DNA of 64,000 bases from Bidens hawaiensis. Lineage: Eukaryota > Streptophyta > Magnoliopsida > Asterales > Asteraceae. The stretch spans positions 124,001 through 188,000 of the forward strand of contig JAIQDT010001127.1 of NCBI GenBank assembly GCA_021521415.1. The letters are read 5' to 3'. A program made the position numbers and the translations under genes. The notes under the pieces were generated by a model. It was given only the letters and a program-made list of their open reading frames with translations. It did no database searches and was not told the DNA's origin. Below, piece after piece: positions 31,488-42,020 of the stretch (within the stretch, counting starts at the first letter, position 1; every line of letters starts with the position of its first letter).

Positions 31488-33223
31488 TCAACCAGTGAAC
31501 AAGCAGTGTGAATTGTGAAGGGTTAAATGACTGGTTGAAAACAAAACATTGCAATTAACTGGGCTTACTGTTTCAAGTCGTGTCGCCGGTGAGATCACGA
31601 GAATCTTCTCTACATAATTCACCGAATAATTCCCACCTGGCACGCAAGGCGGTTGCCACCGTGGAAACCTCCGAACATAGCTCGTCACCACCACCTGCCG
31701 TTGCTTCCCCTCGCCACCCGGATATTCATCCACAGAATCAAAGTAAAAATAATGAGGAATGTCACAAGGATTCTTGCTTAGACCCCTGGTGTTCAACATG
31801 AAAGGGGGCGGGCTCCTGCTCGCCATTCTGAAAATGTCTGTATCGGTACCTGTAAGAGGCTCGGCAGCATGGTTTTTTCATAAATTTGCACCGAGTATCC
31901 CCATGATAACGAGACACTCCAGTTTTTAGGGTGGTTGTAGCAGATACTCTGTTGGAGGAGCCTTGACTGGTCGACTTCTGCGGGTTTCATCAGGTGGTTA
32001 AGTGACCGAATGCGGTCCATGCCTGGGAAGAGTGGCTCAACCATGTCAAGGTGGTGGAGGGAGACCAAAGGAGCCTGTGGGTGTGCTGATAAAAGACCTG
32101 ATATGTCCCCATGTAGATCAATCTGCCCAAACAAGAGTATTATTTATATATTTTTTAAATATATTAAATATACATTTTAAATAATAATAATAATAATATA
32201 TAAGACTATGATTATATAAAATAATTAAATAATACATTTTATGTTATCAATAAGTGTAATAGTTATAGTTATAGTTATAATTAATTATTTATAACGATTT
32301 GAGCACCAAGCTCAAGTTTAAAAAACTATTCGCGGGTTGAGCTTGAGCTTTAGAAATAAAGCTCTAAACTACCTGCACTTGAGCTTAAGCTTGCTTTGTT
32401 CATTTTTGTTCGTAGAACATAAAAATTGTGATGTAATTTACCTGATGGAAACCCTTTACATGGGTAACGGAAACACCTAAATCAGCCACACAGGATTGCA
32501 AGATATGATCACTCCCATGAAGATCTTTGTACCTCTTTAAACACACATCTAGATTCTTGGCCAAAATGTTAGCAAGAGGGTAACTAAAAGCAAATCCAGC
32601 ACCACCAAATCCCATTCCAAATGAAAATTGAGTATTAGATATTATACTTTCTGCATTCATACCAACATAGTAATAACCATTATGATCATATTTCCTCAAC
32701 ACATCCACCAAATTCTCCAAAAAGAAAACGGTGTCATCATCCCCCATCACGTACCACCGTTCTCCGCCTTGAAGGTCTCTTTAATCATCCTTGCGATTCT
32801 AATGGTGTAAGGGACACCTTTATGGCTCATGGTCTCATTAGCTATGTATACGCGTGGTGAAGTTGGAGGCCAGGGGAGGAGTTGGATGGGGGCTTGGTCT
32901 AGAAATAGGAAGCCGTGTGTGGTTCCATTTGGGCGCCACCATGATTCGACGTAGTGTTTCCTCTTGGGCCAAGTTTTAACTGCACCTGTGATGCTGAATA
33001 CGATATGGGAAATGTTGGTAGGCGCATCTTCTTGATTTGAGTTGAGGGTGTTCTTGAAGTAATTGAGATTAAAACTGGGTAATAGGATTTGAGTTGTTTG
33101 GGAACAAGGATTGGTAGAAAAGATCAAAATTAACATTAAGATTATTAAGAAGGATAATAAGATCATGATCATAGATTTGCCTATTCTCATTGTTCTTAAT
33201 TTTTTATGGATTTGTGTAAACAT
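31488..33223 (-). pseudogene. GT31/DUF604 (Fringe-related) glycosyltransferase with two frameshifts
   Basis: Two exons: 32442-33223 and 31488-32122, joined by a GT-AG intron in phase. The family consists of Golgi type II membrane glycosyltransferases (beta-1,3-galactosyltransferase-like, DUF604). Seen are a short cytoplasmic N-terminus, a membrane anchor (about residues 17-36), the WWRPN block, the metal-binding MGDDDT motif, GFGGAGFAFSYP, and after the intron IDLHGDISGLL through a C-terminal tail with MLNTRGLSKNPCD and the ISPAT block. The frame breaks at about 32755 (between FKAE and RWYVMGDDDT; net loss of one base or gain of two) and again near 31815 (between TFSEWR and SPPPFMLNTR). Apart from these the sequence is well conserved, so it is a young pseudogene or carries assembly errors. 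Intron 32123-32441 holds a GAGCTTGAGC repeat fragment. Confidence 0.8.
32297..32398. repeat. Fragment of GAGCTTGAGC-type dispersed repeat
   Basis: Short stretch of GAGCACCAAGCTCAAG and TTGAGCTTGAGCTTTAG words in the intron of the glycosyltransferase pseudogene, belonging with the copies at 14950, 21385 and 35075. Confidence 0.5.
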
Positions 33224-33835
33224 TTTGATTGTAGAGAATTGAACAAATGAAATTGATCTTCAAGGAATTTTTTTTTATCAACTTCAAAATGTTGATTGTG
33301 AATGTGAATGTTGTGCAATGTTTGTTCTTCAACATCTTTTTTTCTAGTCACATGAACAATATTTATGCTTATTACTTGAACTATAAGATACAACTATAAC
33401 ACATGAAAATTGTTAGATGTTTTTTAAAATATATTTTTTATCAAAGGGCGTTCAATTCAGAAAATCACATAAACATTTATACATATTATTTTAACTATGA
33501 TATATAAAACGATTACGTAAATATATGATTGTTTCAATATTTCTCAGTCTTTATCTTGCAACCGCGCAATGTACAAATGTTATGTGTTTTCGCGGTTTAA
33601 TATTTAGAATTTTTTTTATTAAATTACTACCATCTTGTATAATTATATATCATGGACACACCATTTCTTTATGCCATTTTAATGCTTTAACGGACGATGA
33701 ATGCGTGTGGTCATGCTTTAGTGGCATTCAAATGGAGTCCTTTGTTGTTTTGATGCTTTTCTTTAACTTTTAAGTGTAAATACAAATGAAATGATTAACA
33801 TACCAAGTTACATCATGAAAAGGTTACCAACTTAA

Positions 33836-33867
<32 letters not shown>

Positions 33868-34339
33868 CCAAAACACAAATGATCATATTTCGAAAGTATC
33901 AGAAGTAAATATTATGCTTTTGTGTTATATATAAAGAGATCAGAGATGGCCCCTATGCAACCATATTATAAACATAATCAATACATAAATTATTCCTGAT
34001 TTTAAGTTGGTTGGGTCTGTTGTTTTTTAGATTGGAGTTGAAGTTTCTGACACGACCCGAAACAAGATATGAAGATAATCATGTTTTAGGTAGTCGTATG
34101 TAAACAGTAAAATAAACCATGTTGTGCTCGGGTTGACATGGTCATGAACTTTTATAAACATAAACACAAAGACAAACTTTTAAACCCGAATAAATTATAT
34201 GGCAACTCGGAAAAAATATACGAAATCCAGATACACGTGAAAATAAGTCGATGCTCGAGCCGATCAAACCAGCATTTAAGCATCATGAATTCAACTACAA
34301 TTCACATATGAACATAAAAACATTACTAATATTTATTAA
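33224..34339. other. Intergenic AT-rich DNA
   Basis: No gene recognised. A (TTA)n microsatellite lies at 33836-33864. The open frame at 33525-33773 is hydrophobic and AT-driven and was not accepted. Confidence 0.55.
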
Positions 34340-37329
34340 TCAATCATCAACATAAATGGTTTCTTGCTGAAACACACCCCCGAAAATCTTCCTCACTTCC
34401 GCTTTCGACTCTTTCGGTTTGGGCTGCTGCACGGGAGGTGCTGCCTTTTTAGCTGCTGCGGGTTTCTTGACCACAGCGGGCTTAGGTGGCAGGGTCCGGG
34501 CCTTGGCTTGACCCCTAACCGTTGCAATCTGGACCTTCGGTAGCTCAATCGAGTTGTTCTTAACCGCTGATGCAAACCCGGAGCTTAGTTTTCCCCATGA
34601 CAAGGCTAACCCGGGTGCACCATCTGGGCCCGGCCCGTCTTCGGTTGTCGGCTCAGGCTCGGAATCGGGTTTCTCTGTGATTTTGCTGGTGGCGGTTTTA
34701 AATCGGGCCACAAGATCTGTGAAGGACTTTTGGGCCTGTTCTTGGAAGTCCTCGGTTGGGTCCAGTTTTTCAACTTCTTTCTCGGTTGCTGCGTTTTCGG
34801 CTGCTTTAAGGGCTTCTTCGGCTTCTGCGTTTGCAATCGCGTCTAAATAAGCTTCTCGTCTACCGTCCACGGGAATCGCGCTAAAATGGACAGATCGGGT
34901 AACGGGTCAAAATATATAAAATTTATACAGATTGTAATGGGCCAAGTTGAGTTGACCCATGACACTTCTGTCCAAAAGTTTGGCTTGTTATAAACAAAAG
35001 TTTGACTTTCGACTCATTTGACCCGTTCCATTTTTATTGATTTTTTTGTTTTGACATTTCCAGTTCAAAAAACTCGCCTCTTGCTTGAAAAAAGCTTGTT
35101 TGTGTAACGAGCTGAGCCAACTCGATTCGTATACGAGCCAAGCCCAAGCCAGGGTTGGCTAAGCTTGTGGCTCGCTCGATAGCTCACTTGACTGGCTTGT
35201 TCAAACCCCAAATGTTTATGATCCGAGCTCGAATTTTCAGCTTGCTAAAATAAACGAACCGAGCCAAGCCAGCCCGTTTTAGTTCAAGCTCAAGTCTGAG
35301 CCCAACCTGGCTCGCCTCGGCTCAGTTACAACTTACAACGTTAGTTCCATTTCCATTGATTTTTTTTATTTTATTTGGCCCGTTTAAGATAAAGATCATT
35401 AGCAAACGGGTCGAAATCATCACTTCTAACAGAAATTAATTTTCACATATTACCTGAAAAGTTCACTCACAGGCTTTGCAGTTGCTTCTGGACTTGTAGA
35501 AAGTTCCACAACCTAATAAATAAAAAAATAATAACATTTGTTGCATAAATAAAAATAACAATAATAGTAGTAATAATAATAATAATGCATAAAGAAGTAA
35601 CTCAATTATTTTAAGCTTTTCTAACAACTAAAAGTTAATTACCTTATTTTCTGCTACTTCTGTGTTGGAGAAAACATCTGCAACCAATGAAGCAATCTGA
35701 GACTTTGTTACCTACAGTTTTTAACATCATAATCCAATCAGATATAAAAAAACCAAACTCAAATTCATAAAAACATCAAATATTTTATTGGTTTCCTAAA
35801 ATGTTTATGTATATCTAATCATCTAATACTACTTAACTTAAAGAAACAATGGCATACATTACGTTACATCACATTACATTACTTTGTAGTCGTTTTCCAC
35901 GGGGAGCCCTTCCTTAGTCACAATAAAGTTGTTAGAACTTGCAGAGGCAGAATCGTCGGTCAGTTGAGTCTTGATCAAGGTGTACTTCAAATCAGTGGCT
36001 ACCAATCCATCAATGAACTCTTTCAACGTCAACGACTGCGATTTTGAGAAGATGTTGTTGAAGAACGATTGGATCCCATCGAGTACGTTGTTGGTTGAGG
36101 TGAATGATGGTGTGGCGGTGTCATAGATTATGGTTATGTGGCTCACACCGGCTAACTGAGCACCTTGAATCACCTGCAAGGCTTCTAAGGTAGTGACCTC
36201 TGCGGTTGGCCCGTTTTCGTATGGCCCGATTGTTACCACGGCTTTGGTGGCGTTCCCGATTGCTTTTGCGATCGCTTCGGGGTCCTGGTAACTGGATTCA
36301 ACTGCATTTAAGCGTTTGGATTCTTCGGTGGAGATTACCTGCATAATTATGGGTTTCCAATTCAACAAAGAGTTAATAAAACTGTAAAAAGTGAATAATA
36401 TTCTGATTCCATGATCAGGAGCTGTTCCAAAAGTTAGCAGACTTATGGACCATCTTGATATAGGAAAACAAGGTAGATATGGCCCAAACATAAAAATGAC
36501 ATAACTGGGGCTACGAGTGGAATTACAGGGCCAATTACCAGTCAACAAAAAAGTCTCGGCAATGTAACCCGATTTCCATCATTTAGGTCCTAATTCCACC
36601 ATAGAAGACTTTTTCTCCATCTTCCACAATATGCAAACCGTTTCAAAATTAGTTTGGCGCGTTTTCTAGCTGTCCTACGTAATTTAAGCCCTTATTTAAT
36701 GTATTTTTTTATTATTAACAATTGTGTAATATCACAAATATGAATAAAAGGCAGTGATTCCACATAAATAGAACGCAAACAGACAACAAGCTGCGCCTCT
36801 ACTTCTTTTGTATTAATTTCAATGCATTTCTACTTATCGCCTCCGCTCTACATCATTCTACGGTTCAATTTCAATCTTATATTCACAAAAACAATAACTC
36901 AAAACTTAAATTTCGAAACATCCTAACCTTATAACTAACCGCCAACCGCGCCAAATCCTGCGCGGCACCGAGCTCCGGCACACCCGCCCTAACACTAAAC
37001 CCTTCCCGGAGCAAAGTCTGCGCAATGCGAATACCCGCCTGTCCAGTTGCTCCGGCAACAAACACCGTATTCGGATCCTTCCGTTTACCAAACAACACAC
37101 CCGACGATCCCGAACCACCACTCACAACCGGTATCAATGACTGCACATCCGACACCTTCTTAAAATCAAAGTTCAACCGAAACGGACTCGAATTTGAATT
37201 CTCCGGTTCGACTTCGCCTGCGGATTTCTTGGCGCAGACGATCAGTCTTCTCGGTTTATGGAGAGAAACGAGGCGTGAGGGAGGGGAGGTGGTTAGGAGG
37301 AATGAATTGGCAGTTAGAGCTGGAGCCAT
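34340..37329 (-). CDS. PTAC16: PTAC16, plastid nucleoid/thylakoid Rossmann-fold protein
   Basis: Five exons: 36928-37329, 35883-36338, 35643-35711, 35454-35512, 34340-34880; GT-AG, 1527 nt, 508 residues. In Arabidopsis PTAC16 is found in the plastid transcriptionally active chromosome and thylakoid membranes and is a phosphoprotein; a precise reaction is not known. Residues 1-33 are a Ser/Thr/Arg-rich chloroplast transit peptide. A Rossmann NAD(P)-binding fold follows, with GATGQAG (93-99) after a beta strand and a second-half domain through about 310. The C-terminal third is different: an Ala/Glu-rich helical stretch, an acidic linker, then a Pro/Lys/Ala-rich tail with VATVRGQAKAR-like block and a conserved end QETIYVDD. 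The conserved end supports orthology to PTAC16. The neighbour relation to CRR2 is shared with Arabidopsis. Intron 4 carries a dispersed repeat. Confidence 0.92.
35075..35335. repeat. Dispersed GAGCTCGAGCC-type repeat in PTAC16 intron 4
   Basis: GAGCTGAGCCAACTCG, GAGCCAAGCCCAAGCC and GTTCAAGCTCAAG words over about 260 bp, related in composition to the copies at 14950-15315 and 21385-21730, though less collinear. Confidence 0.55.
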
Positions 37330-37671
37330 GGTTGAAGATTATTATTATTATTATTATTATTATTAGTGAGTTTTGAGGTCCATTCAATTTGTGATAACTG
37401 CCATTGGAGGCAAGGTTTGGTGCTGTGTGTTAATGTGTGCCTGCAAATTGGGTGGGTGTTGATGATGTTTGAATATTATCTGGATAATGATGAAGTTCAA
37501 TGGAATTTTGCCACGTGGATAGACCAATGTCATTGCCGAGAATTCATGTCTTGTTTTTCACATCGTTATCTCCTCTATTAAAACCTAGAATTTTTCTTTT
37601 CATTTCATCTTTTTGGTCTCATTTAACATATAATAATAGCAAAAGACTTCTATCTATATGAAATATGGAAC
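37330..37671. other. PTAC16 5' flank
   Basis: An (ATT)n microsatellite (37339-37365) lies directly upstream of the PTAC16 ATG, in its leader. The rest is probable promoter without a motif I can name. Confidence 0.5.
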
Positions 37672-38711
37672 TGAAGAGGTAGGTTCCTACAGAGCCCAGT
37701 TGGACCCGCAAGACTCACCTTGAAAAGGGACGTCTGCGCAGTTGAACCCGCAAGACTCCTTAACGGACGTCTGCGCGATTGAACCCGCAAGACTTAACTT
37801 AAGGGACGTCTGCGCCGAGACCAACTGGATCCGCAGGACCCACCATGCTCAGAGACGTGACGTCCTTACGCGCAGTACGCAAGCTGTTCCCGCAGGAAAA
37901 GCCTCCCAATGGTGAAGTACTCTGCCTGTTCCCGCAGCTGCGGATACAAGCCATCAGGGGAAGGCTACCTGGGCAGCAAAGCTACACGCACAAGGCACTT
38001 AACTCTCATAATAATTCAGTAATGTCACCTGAAGAAGGAATGAGCAAAGCCGGGAATACTCCCGCCCAAATGAGCCAGTCCGTACGATACGGGAGGATCT
38101 GTTGTACTGTACCTGACGAGGTATGGACAAAAGATCTGACCAAAGATACGACAGCTCACTGACAACAGTATGACGAGCAGCACGCTCTTGTACTGTATGT
38201 CACTATTAGCCGCTGCCTACTCACCAACCTGTCGGAGGACGTGCATAGCCTGCAGTTGGTGGAACAGGAATAGTACACAGCCGGCCTGGTCACTATCAGC
38301 CGCTGCCTACCCACCAACTACCAGCATGGCATGTGCGTAGCCCACAGTTGGCAAAACAGGAACACTATTCAGCCGGCTGTACCTTCTTGGAAACCTACCT
38401 TCGGCTATAAATACTCCAACACCTTGGAATTGTATTATCTCATCTTGTATCTCATCTTATATCTTATACCTGATATCTGCTCTAGTCATTCTCTTAATAT
38501 ACACTTATATTCAAGAGCAATCTAGTCTGATTCTCACGCCGGAGGGTGGTCACAAGGAGGTACCCCCCCCCCTTCTCAATGACGAGCTCACGGTGTCTGT
38601 TTTGCAGGTTATCAGAAGAACCATCTTTGCCGGATCTAACCCCTCGTGGGAAACATCTATTTAACCCCCAGATTATCCGTAGTCTGCCCGGGGTCGATTA
38701 GTATTTCTTCA
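37672..38711 (+). mobile_element. Solo LTR, probably Tat/Athila-like Ty3/Gypsy
   Basis: The 1040-bp segment begins TGAAGA and ends TCTTCA (perfect 6-bp terminal inverted repeat) and is flanked by an exact 5-bp duplication GGAAC (37667-37671 and 38712-38716). Near the left end, GGACGTCTGCGC plus GAACCCGCAAGACT words repeat three to four times (37685-37840). TATAAATA at 38406 and the downstream TCTCACGCCGGAGGGTGGTC block fit a Gypsy LTR core promoter and R region. A 10-base C run is at 38563. No internal domain follows; organellar DNA starts about 170 bp further on. Confidence 0.85.
38406..38413 (+). promoter_or_regulatory. TATA box of second solo LTR
   Basis: TATAAATA followed by CTCCAACACC, about 300 bp before the LTR's right end. 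Confidence 0.55.
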
Positions 38712-38885
38712 GGAACGGAACCCCAAGGAAAAATAACTGAGTCTTTTTGGGGAATATTGGAGAAGAAAATGATGTTTTTTCTGTATTTAACAAAAAAGTA
38801 AATCTTTTTTACTAGATAATTGTACATTTAAATATGTATTATCTTATTGATTACAATAAAATGAAAAAATGAATGAGGTTTTTCA

Positions 38886-38963
38886 ATGCGAGATCTAAAA
38901 ACATATCTTTCCATGGCACCGGTACTAAGTACTCTATGGTTCGGTTCTTTGGCAGGTTTATTG
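38886..38963 (+). pseudogene. psaJ: psaJ fragment (photosystem I subunit IX), plastid-derived
   Basis: The first 26 codons read as PsaJ ([20 protein letters not shown] then SLAGLL), after which the match stops. The remaining third with the lumenal tail is absent. In the plastid the protein is a small thylakoid subunit of photosystem I; this nuclear copy cannot be functional. Confidence 0.85.
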
Positions 38964-39149
38964 ACCCTACTTAAGCATGCATATTATGTCAGTGAAGACT
39001 TGGTGTGAAGCCTTGGAGCTTACGTTAGAAGAGCAAAAGGCCAGGGGCTAGGGTGAGTTGAGGGGGGAACAGATCCTTTTAAAAGATAAAAGAAAGGGGT
39101 GAATCTGCTCTTAGGTATCATTAAACCCTAAAAATAATAAAAAAATGAT

Positions 39150-39403
39150 TTTTCTTGTGTATCATGGAAATTCTTTGAAGAAAGGCAAGAATCAAATAAT
39201 TTTCTATGGTAGAACAAAATATCTTTCATTTCCCCCTCTACTAGATTCTTTTTTTTGAGTTCAAAAGCAATGTTGTTAGGAATGTTGATAGGTTCGCTTG
39301 AAGGTGTTTTGAAGCCGCTACCAACAGGTATCATCCCCCCAGAACAACGTTTTCTTTCAGGCCTTTCAACCAATCGATACGCCCCAGTAGAGCTGCTTTT
39401 GCA
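39150..39403 (-). pseudogene. rpoC2: rpoC2 3'-end fragment, plastid-derived
   Basis: Reading leftwards, about 80 codons match the C-terminus of the plastid RNA polymerase beta'' subunit: [25 protein letters not shown], then [19 protein letters not shown]. The frame shifts inside a run of six G at about 39336-39341, where seven would keep it open, and the tail is altered. Only the end of a roughly 1400-codon gene is present. Confidence 0.85.
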
Positions 39404-39527
39404 AATAAATATTTCAGAATAGAAATAAATCCCTTTTTTTAGCTTTTCATTTCATTATTGAATTCTTTATTAGTATTAGAATATTTAGTGATCAAATTTT
39501 GATTTACAACGTTTCATAACGCATGAT

Positions 39528-39825
39528 TGGCCAAATCATTGATACAAACAATATCCAAATACCAAATCCGCCTTCTAGATAACCTTCGCGAAATAGAAGA
39601 AACTCTTGGAAAGGTCAAGGAAAAAACTTGTTCTTCTTCTGTAAAGAATTCTTCCAATAATTGCGAACCGAATCTTTTCAAAAAAGCACGTACAGTACTT
39701 TTATGCTTACGAGCTAAAGTTCTAGCACAAGAAAGTCTAAGTATATATTTTACTCGATACAAACTCTTTTTTTTTTTGAAGATCCACTATGATAATGAGA
39801 AAGATTTCTGTATATACGGCCAAAG
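39528..39825 (-). pseudogene. matK: matK 3'-end fragment, plastid-derived
   Basis: The fragment matches the C-terminal part of the group II intron maturase Mat[17 protein letters not shown], a poly-lysine tract, then [20 protein letters not shown] and [14 protein letters not shown] up to [14 protein letters not shown]. The run of 11 A (opposite-strand T run 39767-39777) breaks the frame. The upstream two thirds of matK and the surrounding trnK intron are absent. Confidence 0.88.
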
Positions 39826-39834
39826 CGCGCAAAG

Positions 39835-40665
39835 AAAGAAAAGCTGGTGAATACCTGACCGGTGAAGCCTTTATCCGAGACTTATGCTGCTCCTGCTAAA
39901 CCATTCGTTTCCTCTTTACTGGGCCTCCCTGGTAAAAGAACCTGTCGGAGGCCTCTTACAGTAAGGAATCAGCTATGGAATCTCCTCTGTAGGGAATCTT
40001 TGACTTGATACCCACCCGAGCTCTCCATACTCAATTTATCAAGGAGAGTTTTTACCATCTTAGAACGTTAGCATTCTTTATGGGTATTATTCGGTGTCAG
40101 TTGCCTCTTAGCTTTGTGGGTGATCGCTGGCCACAAACTTGCAAGAGTCAGCTATTTGTTCACATTCAAGCCTTCGTTCCCCACGTTCGAGCTAGTCGAA
40201 TCAGTACTTATTGTTATACCGTTCGTGCCCCTCAGAGCCACTTAACTCGCTTTCAAGAATCAAAATCCTGCTTCCAATTAATAGACTGAAAAGAAAACTT
40301 TTAAAGATACAGTCTTTCGCTAACCTATTGGTAACCTCATGCTGGGAGTGCCCTTTCTTGCTTGTCAGCCGTTGTGCTACCACTCCTATGATTTTTGGTA
40401 AGCCAGAGCAAGACTTGGCGGCACACTTTCTTTCCCCTTGCGGAAAGAATATACAAGTGACACCCTCGCTACCAAGTCCTTGAACCAGTACTGCTTTACG
40501 AGAACGATCTTTCTCCTTGCTTCGGGGCCTTTCCCTCCCGTTAGCTTAGCTTGGCTTTAGTTAGAAAAATGTCATGTGACTCCTAGTATTTCTTGTTTGT
40601 TGTGATTTGGTCAAGTAACAAGAAGTGTCAGCAATCTGTATAGTGCTCTTTCTAGTACTTTGACT
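39835..40665. other. Mitochondrial-like spacer inside the organellar insertion
   Basis: Moderately GC-rich sequence with several open stretches (40005-40289, 40211-40483) but no protein I can name. Style and composition resemble intergenic DNA of plant mitochondria. Identity is inference from its position between plastid fragments. Confidence 0.45.
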
Positions 40666-40734
40666 TGGCTACATAGCGGTTATCTTTCTCACTATGGCGC
40701 TTTCTCCTCTTTCTGTTTTATTAGAATTCCCTAT

Positions 40735-41340
40735 ACTATTATCAAGAAGTGCATCCACGGCTTCTTGTAGCAATTTTTCCTGAGATATTATTAATTCTTC
40801 TGGCGTAGCTATACTTGTTAATAGATCTGTAAGAGTATTATTCCGATAGATAATTCTTCTATAGATTTCATTAGTATCCGAGGTCACTAGTTTATCCTCA
40901 TCTATATGATAGATTGGTCTCAACTCAGGAGGAAGAACTGGTAATAGACACAAAACCATCCATTTTGGTTCTATATTTGTTCGAATAAAATGCTTAGCCA
41001 ATTCCATGCGTCTAAGCAAAAAATCTTTTCTTCTTCCAACTTTTCTATCTTCCCATTCATCCCCTGTGGGTTCCTCTTCCTCCAATTCTTTCCATTCTAC
41101 CAATGAATAATCTATAATCATTCGTAAATCTAGATTTCCTAATTGTTGTCTGATAGAACCCCCCCCCCCCCCCCCGGTAGACATCTCTCGATTTCGAAAT
41201 GTATCGAAGCTACGGGTAGTAAAAAAAATCGGGATCCTGTATTTCCAGGGTTGAATTTCATATTCCAATAAACCCCGTAATCGTAAAAAAGTGGGTTTTT
41301 TATCTATGGGCCTAGCAAAATAAAAATTGGGATAGGATCC
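40735..41340 (-). pseudogene. rpoC1: rpoC1 exon 2 fragment with end of its group II intron
   Basis: About 200 codons match the plastid RNA polymerase beta' subunit: [74 protein letters not shown] and ELRPI...[18 protein letters not shown], ending at [12 protein letters not shown]. The active-site NADFDGD region is absent. Upstream (about 41341-41395, reading leftwards) is the end of the rpoC1 group II intron with a domain V/VI-like stem (CCGGATGAAAGG and CTTTCACGTCCG), so genomic plastid DNA, not a spliced transcript, was transferred. A 17-base C run (41159-41175) replaces the coding for a short Gly/Ala segment. Confidence 0.85.
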
Positions 41341-41399
41341 CCCCCTCAAAATCGGACGTGAAAGTTTCCTTTCATCCGGCTAAAGTAGGTCAAATAAAG

Positions 41400-42020
41400 A
41401 AAAAAAGAAAAAGAAAGGAGTTCTCGCTTTCAGATTCTAGAAAACTCCAAAAAGATCTACTCCTTACTCAAGTTTCCAGTGAAGATCAAGTAAAACTTTA
41501 TTGTTTCTGTCTTCCTTATTATTTTTATTTAGGTTTTATGAATTCTTTATTCAATTATGACATAAATGAAATGTGAAATTCTTGAGTAGTCTACTTCCTC
41601 TTGAAGGATGAATCGTTGTTATCTGGTTTTAAATTTTGGGTGAGCAGACGTTACCAGATATGAACATACTCCCGTGAAAAAAAACTACTTTTTTTAAGTT
41701 ACGGATGAAAATTAGATATGAAGATATTTTGCAGTAAGCTTCTAGGCTAGCCCATTTGATTAAGGTAATAAAGTTAAGAAGTTGACTTTTTTTAAATAAG
41801 ATTGTTAGTTTGTATCCGAGTCAAAATGAGATTTTATCTTGCCTGCGTTACGTCAAATGGTTTTGACTTTTGTGACGACACAACTTGTGTCAAGTGGTAT
41901 CATGGGAGAATGTTCATTCGAGAACACGGGGAGGGCCCGGGAACTAAGGTTTATGCCATTCGGGGGAAATTCTATGGGTTTTCGAACTGAGATCAGTCAC
42001 AAGCCGACCTGAGACCACCT
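41400..42020. other. Spacer between organellar insertion and Gypsy element
   Basis: No gene recognised. The 60-codon open stretch at 41802-41990 looks accidental. The five bases before the LTR (CACCT) should be the left target duplication of the Gypsy element; the right copy is not in the window. Confidence 0.5.

Larger units (their letters stand above)
38880..41395. mobile_element. Nuclear insertion of mixed plastid and mitochondrial-like DNA
   Basis: Four plastid gene fragments that are far apart in a plastid genome lie within 2.5 kb: psaJ (+), rpoC2 (-), matK (-) and rpoC1 (-). They are separated by GC-richer sequence (38965-39120 and 39835-40665) that has no plastid or nuclear gene I recognise and reads like plant mitochondrial spacer. 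All fragments are broken. The simplest explanation is transfer of mitochondrial DNA that already held plastid fragments; several independent plastid insertions are the alternative. Confidence 0.8.

Noticed and set aside
31580..31801. Plus-strand frame across the glycosyltransferase 3' end
   Set aside because: Antisense shadow of conserved DUF604 coding sequence.
34554..34850. Open frame on the plus strand opposite PTAC16 exon 5
   Set aside because: Shadow of GC-rich coding sequence on the other strand; no family resemblance, and PTAC16 is clear.
40669..41349. 226-codon open frame as a working nuclear gene
   Set aside because: It is an internal fragment of plastid rpoC1 preceded by intron sequence and lacks the catalytic region.
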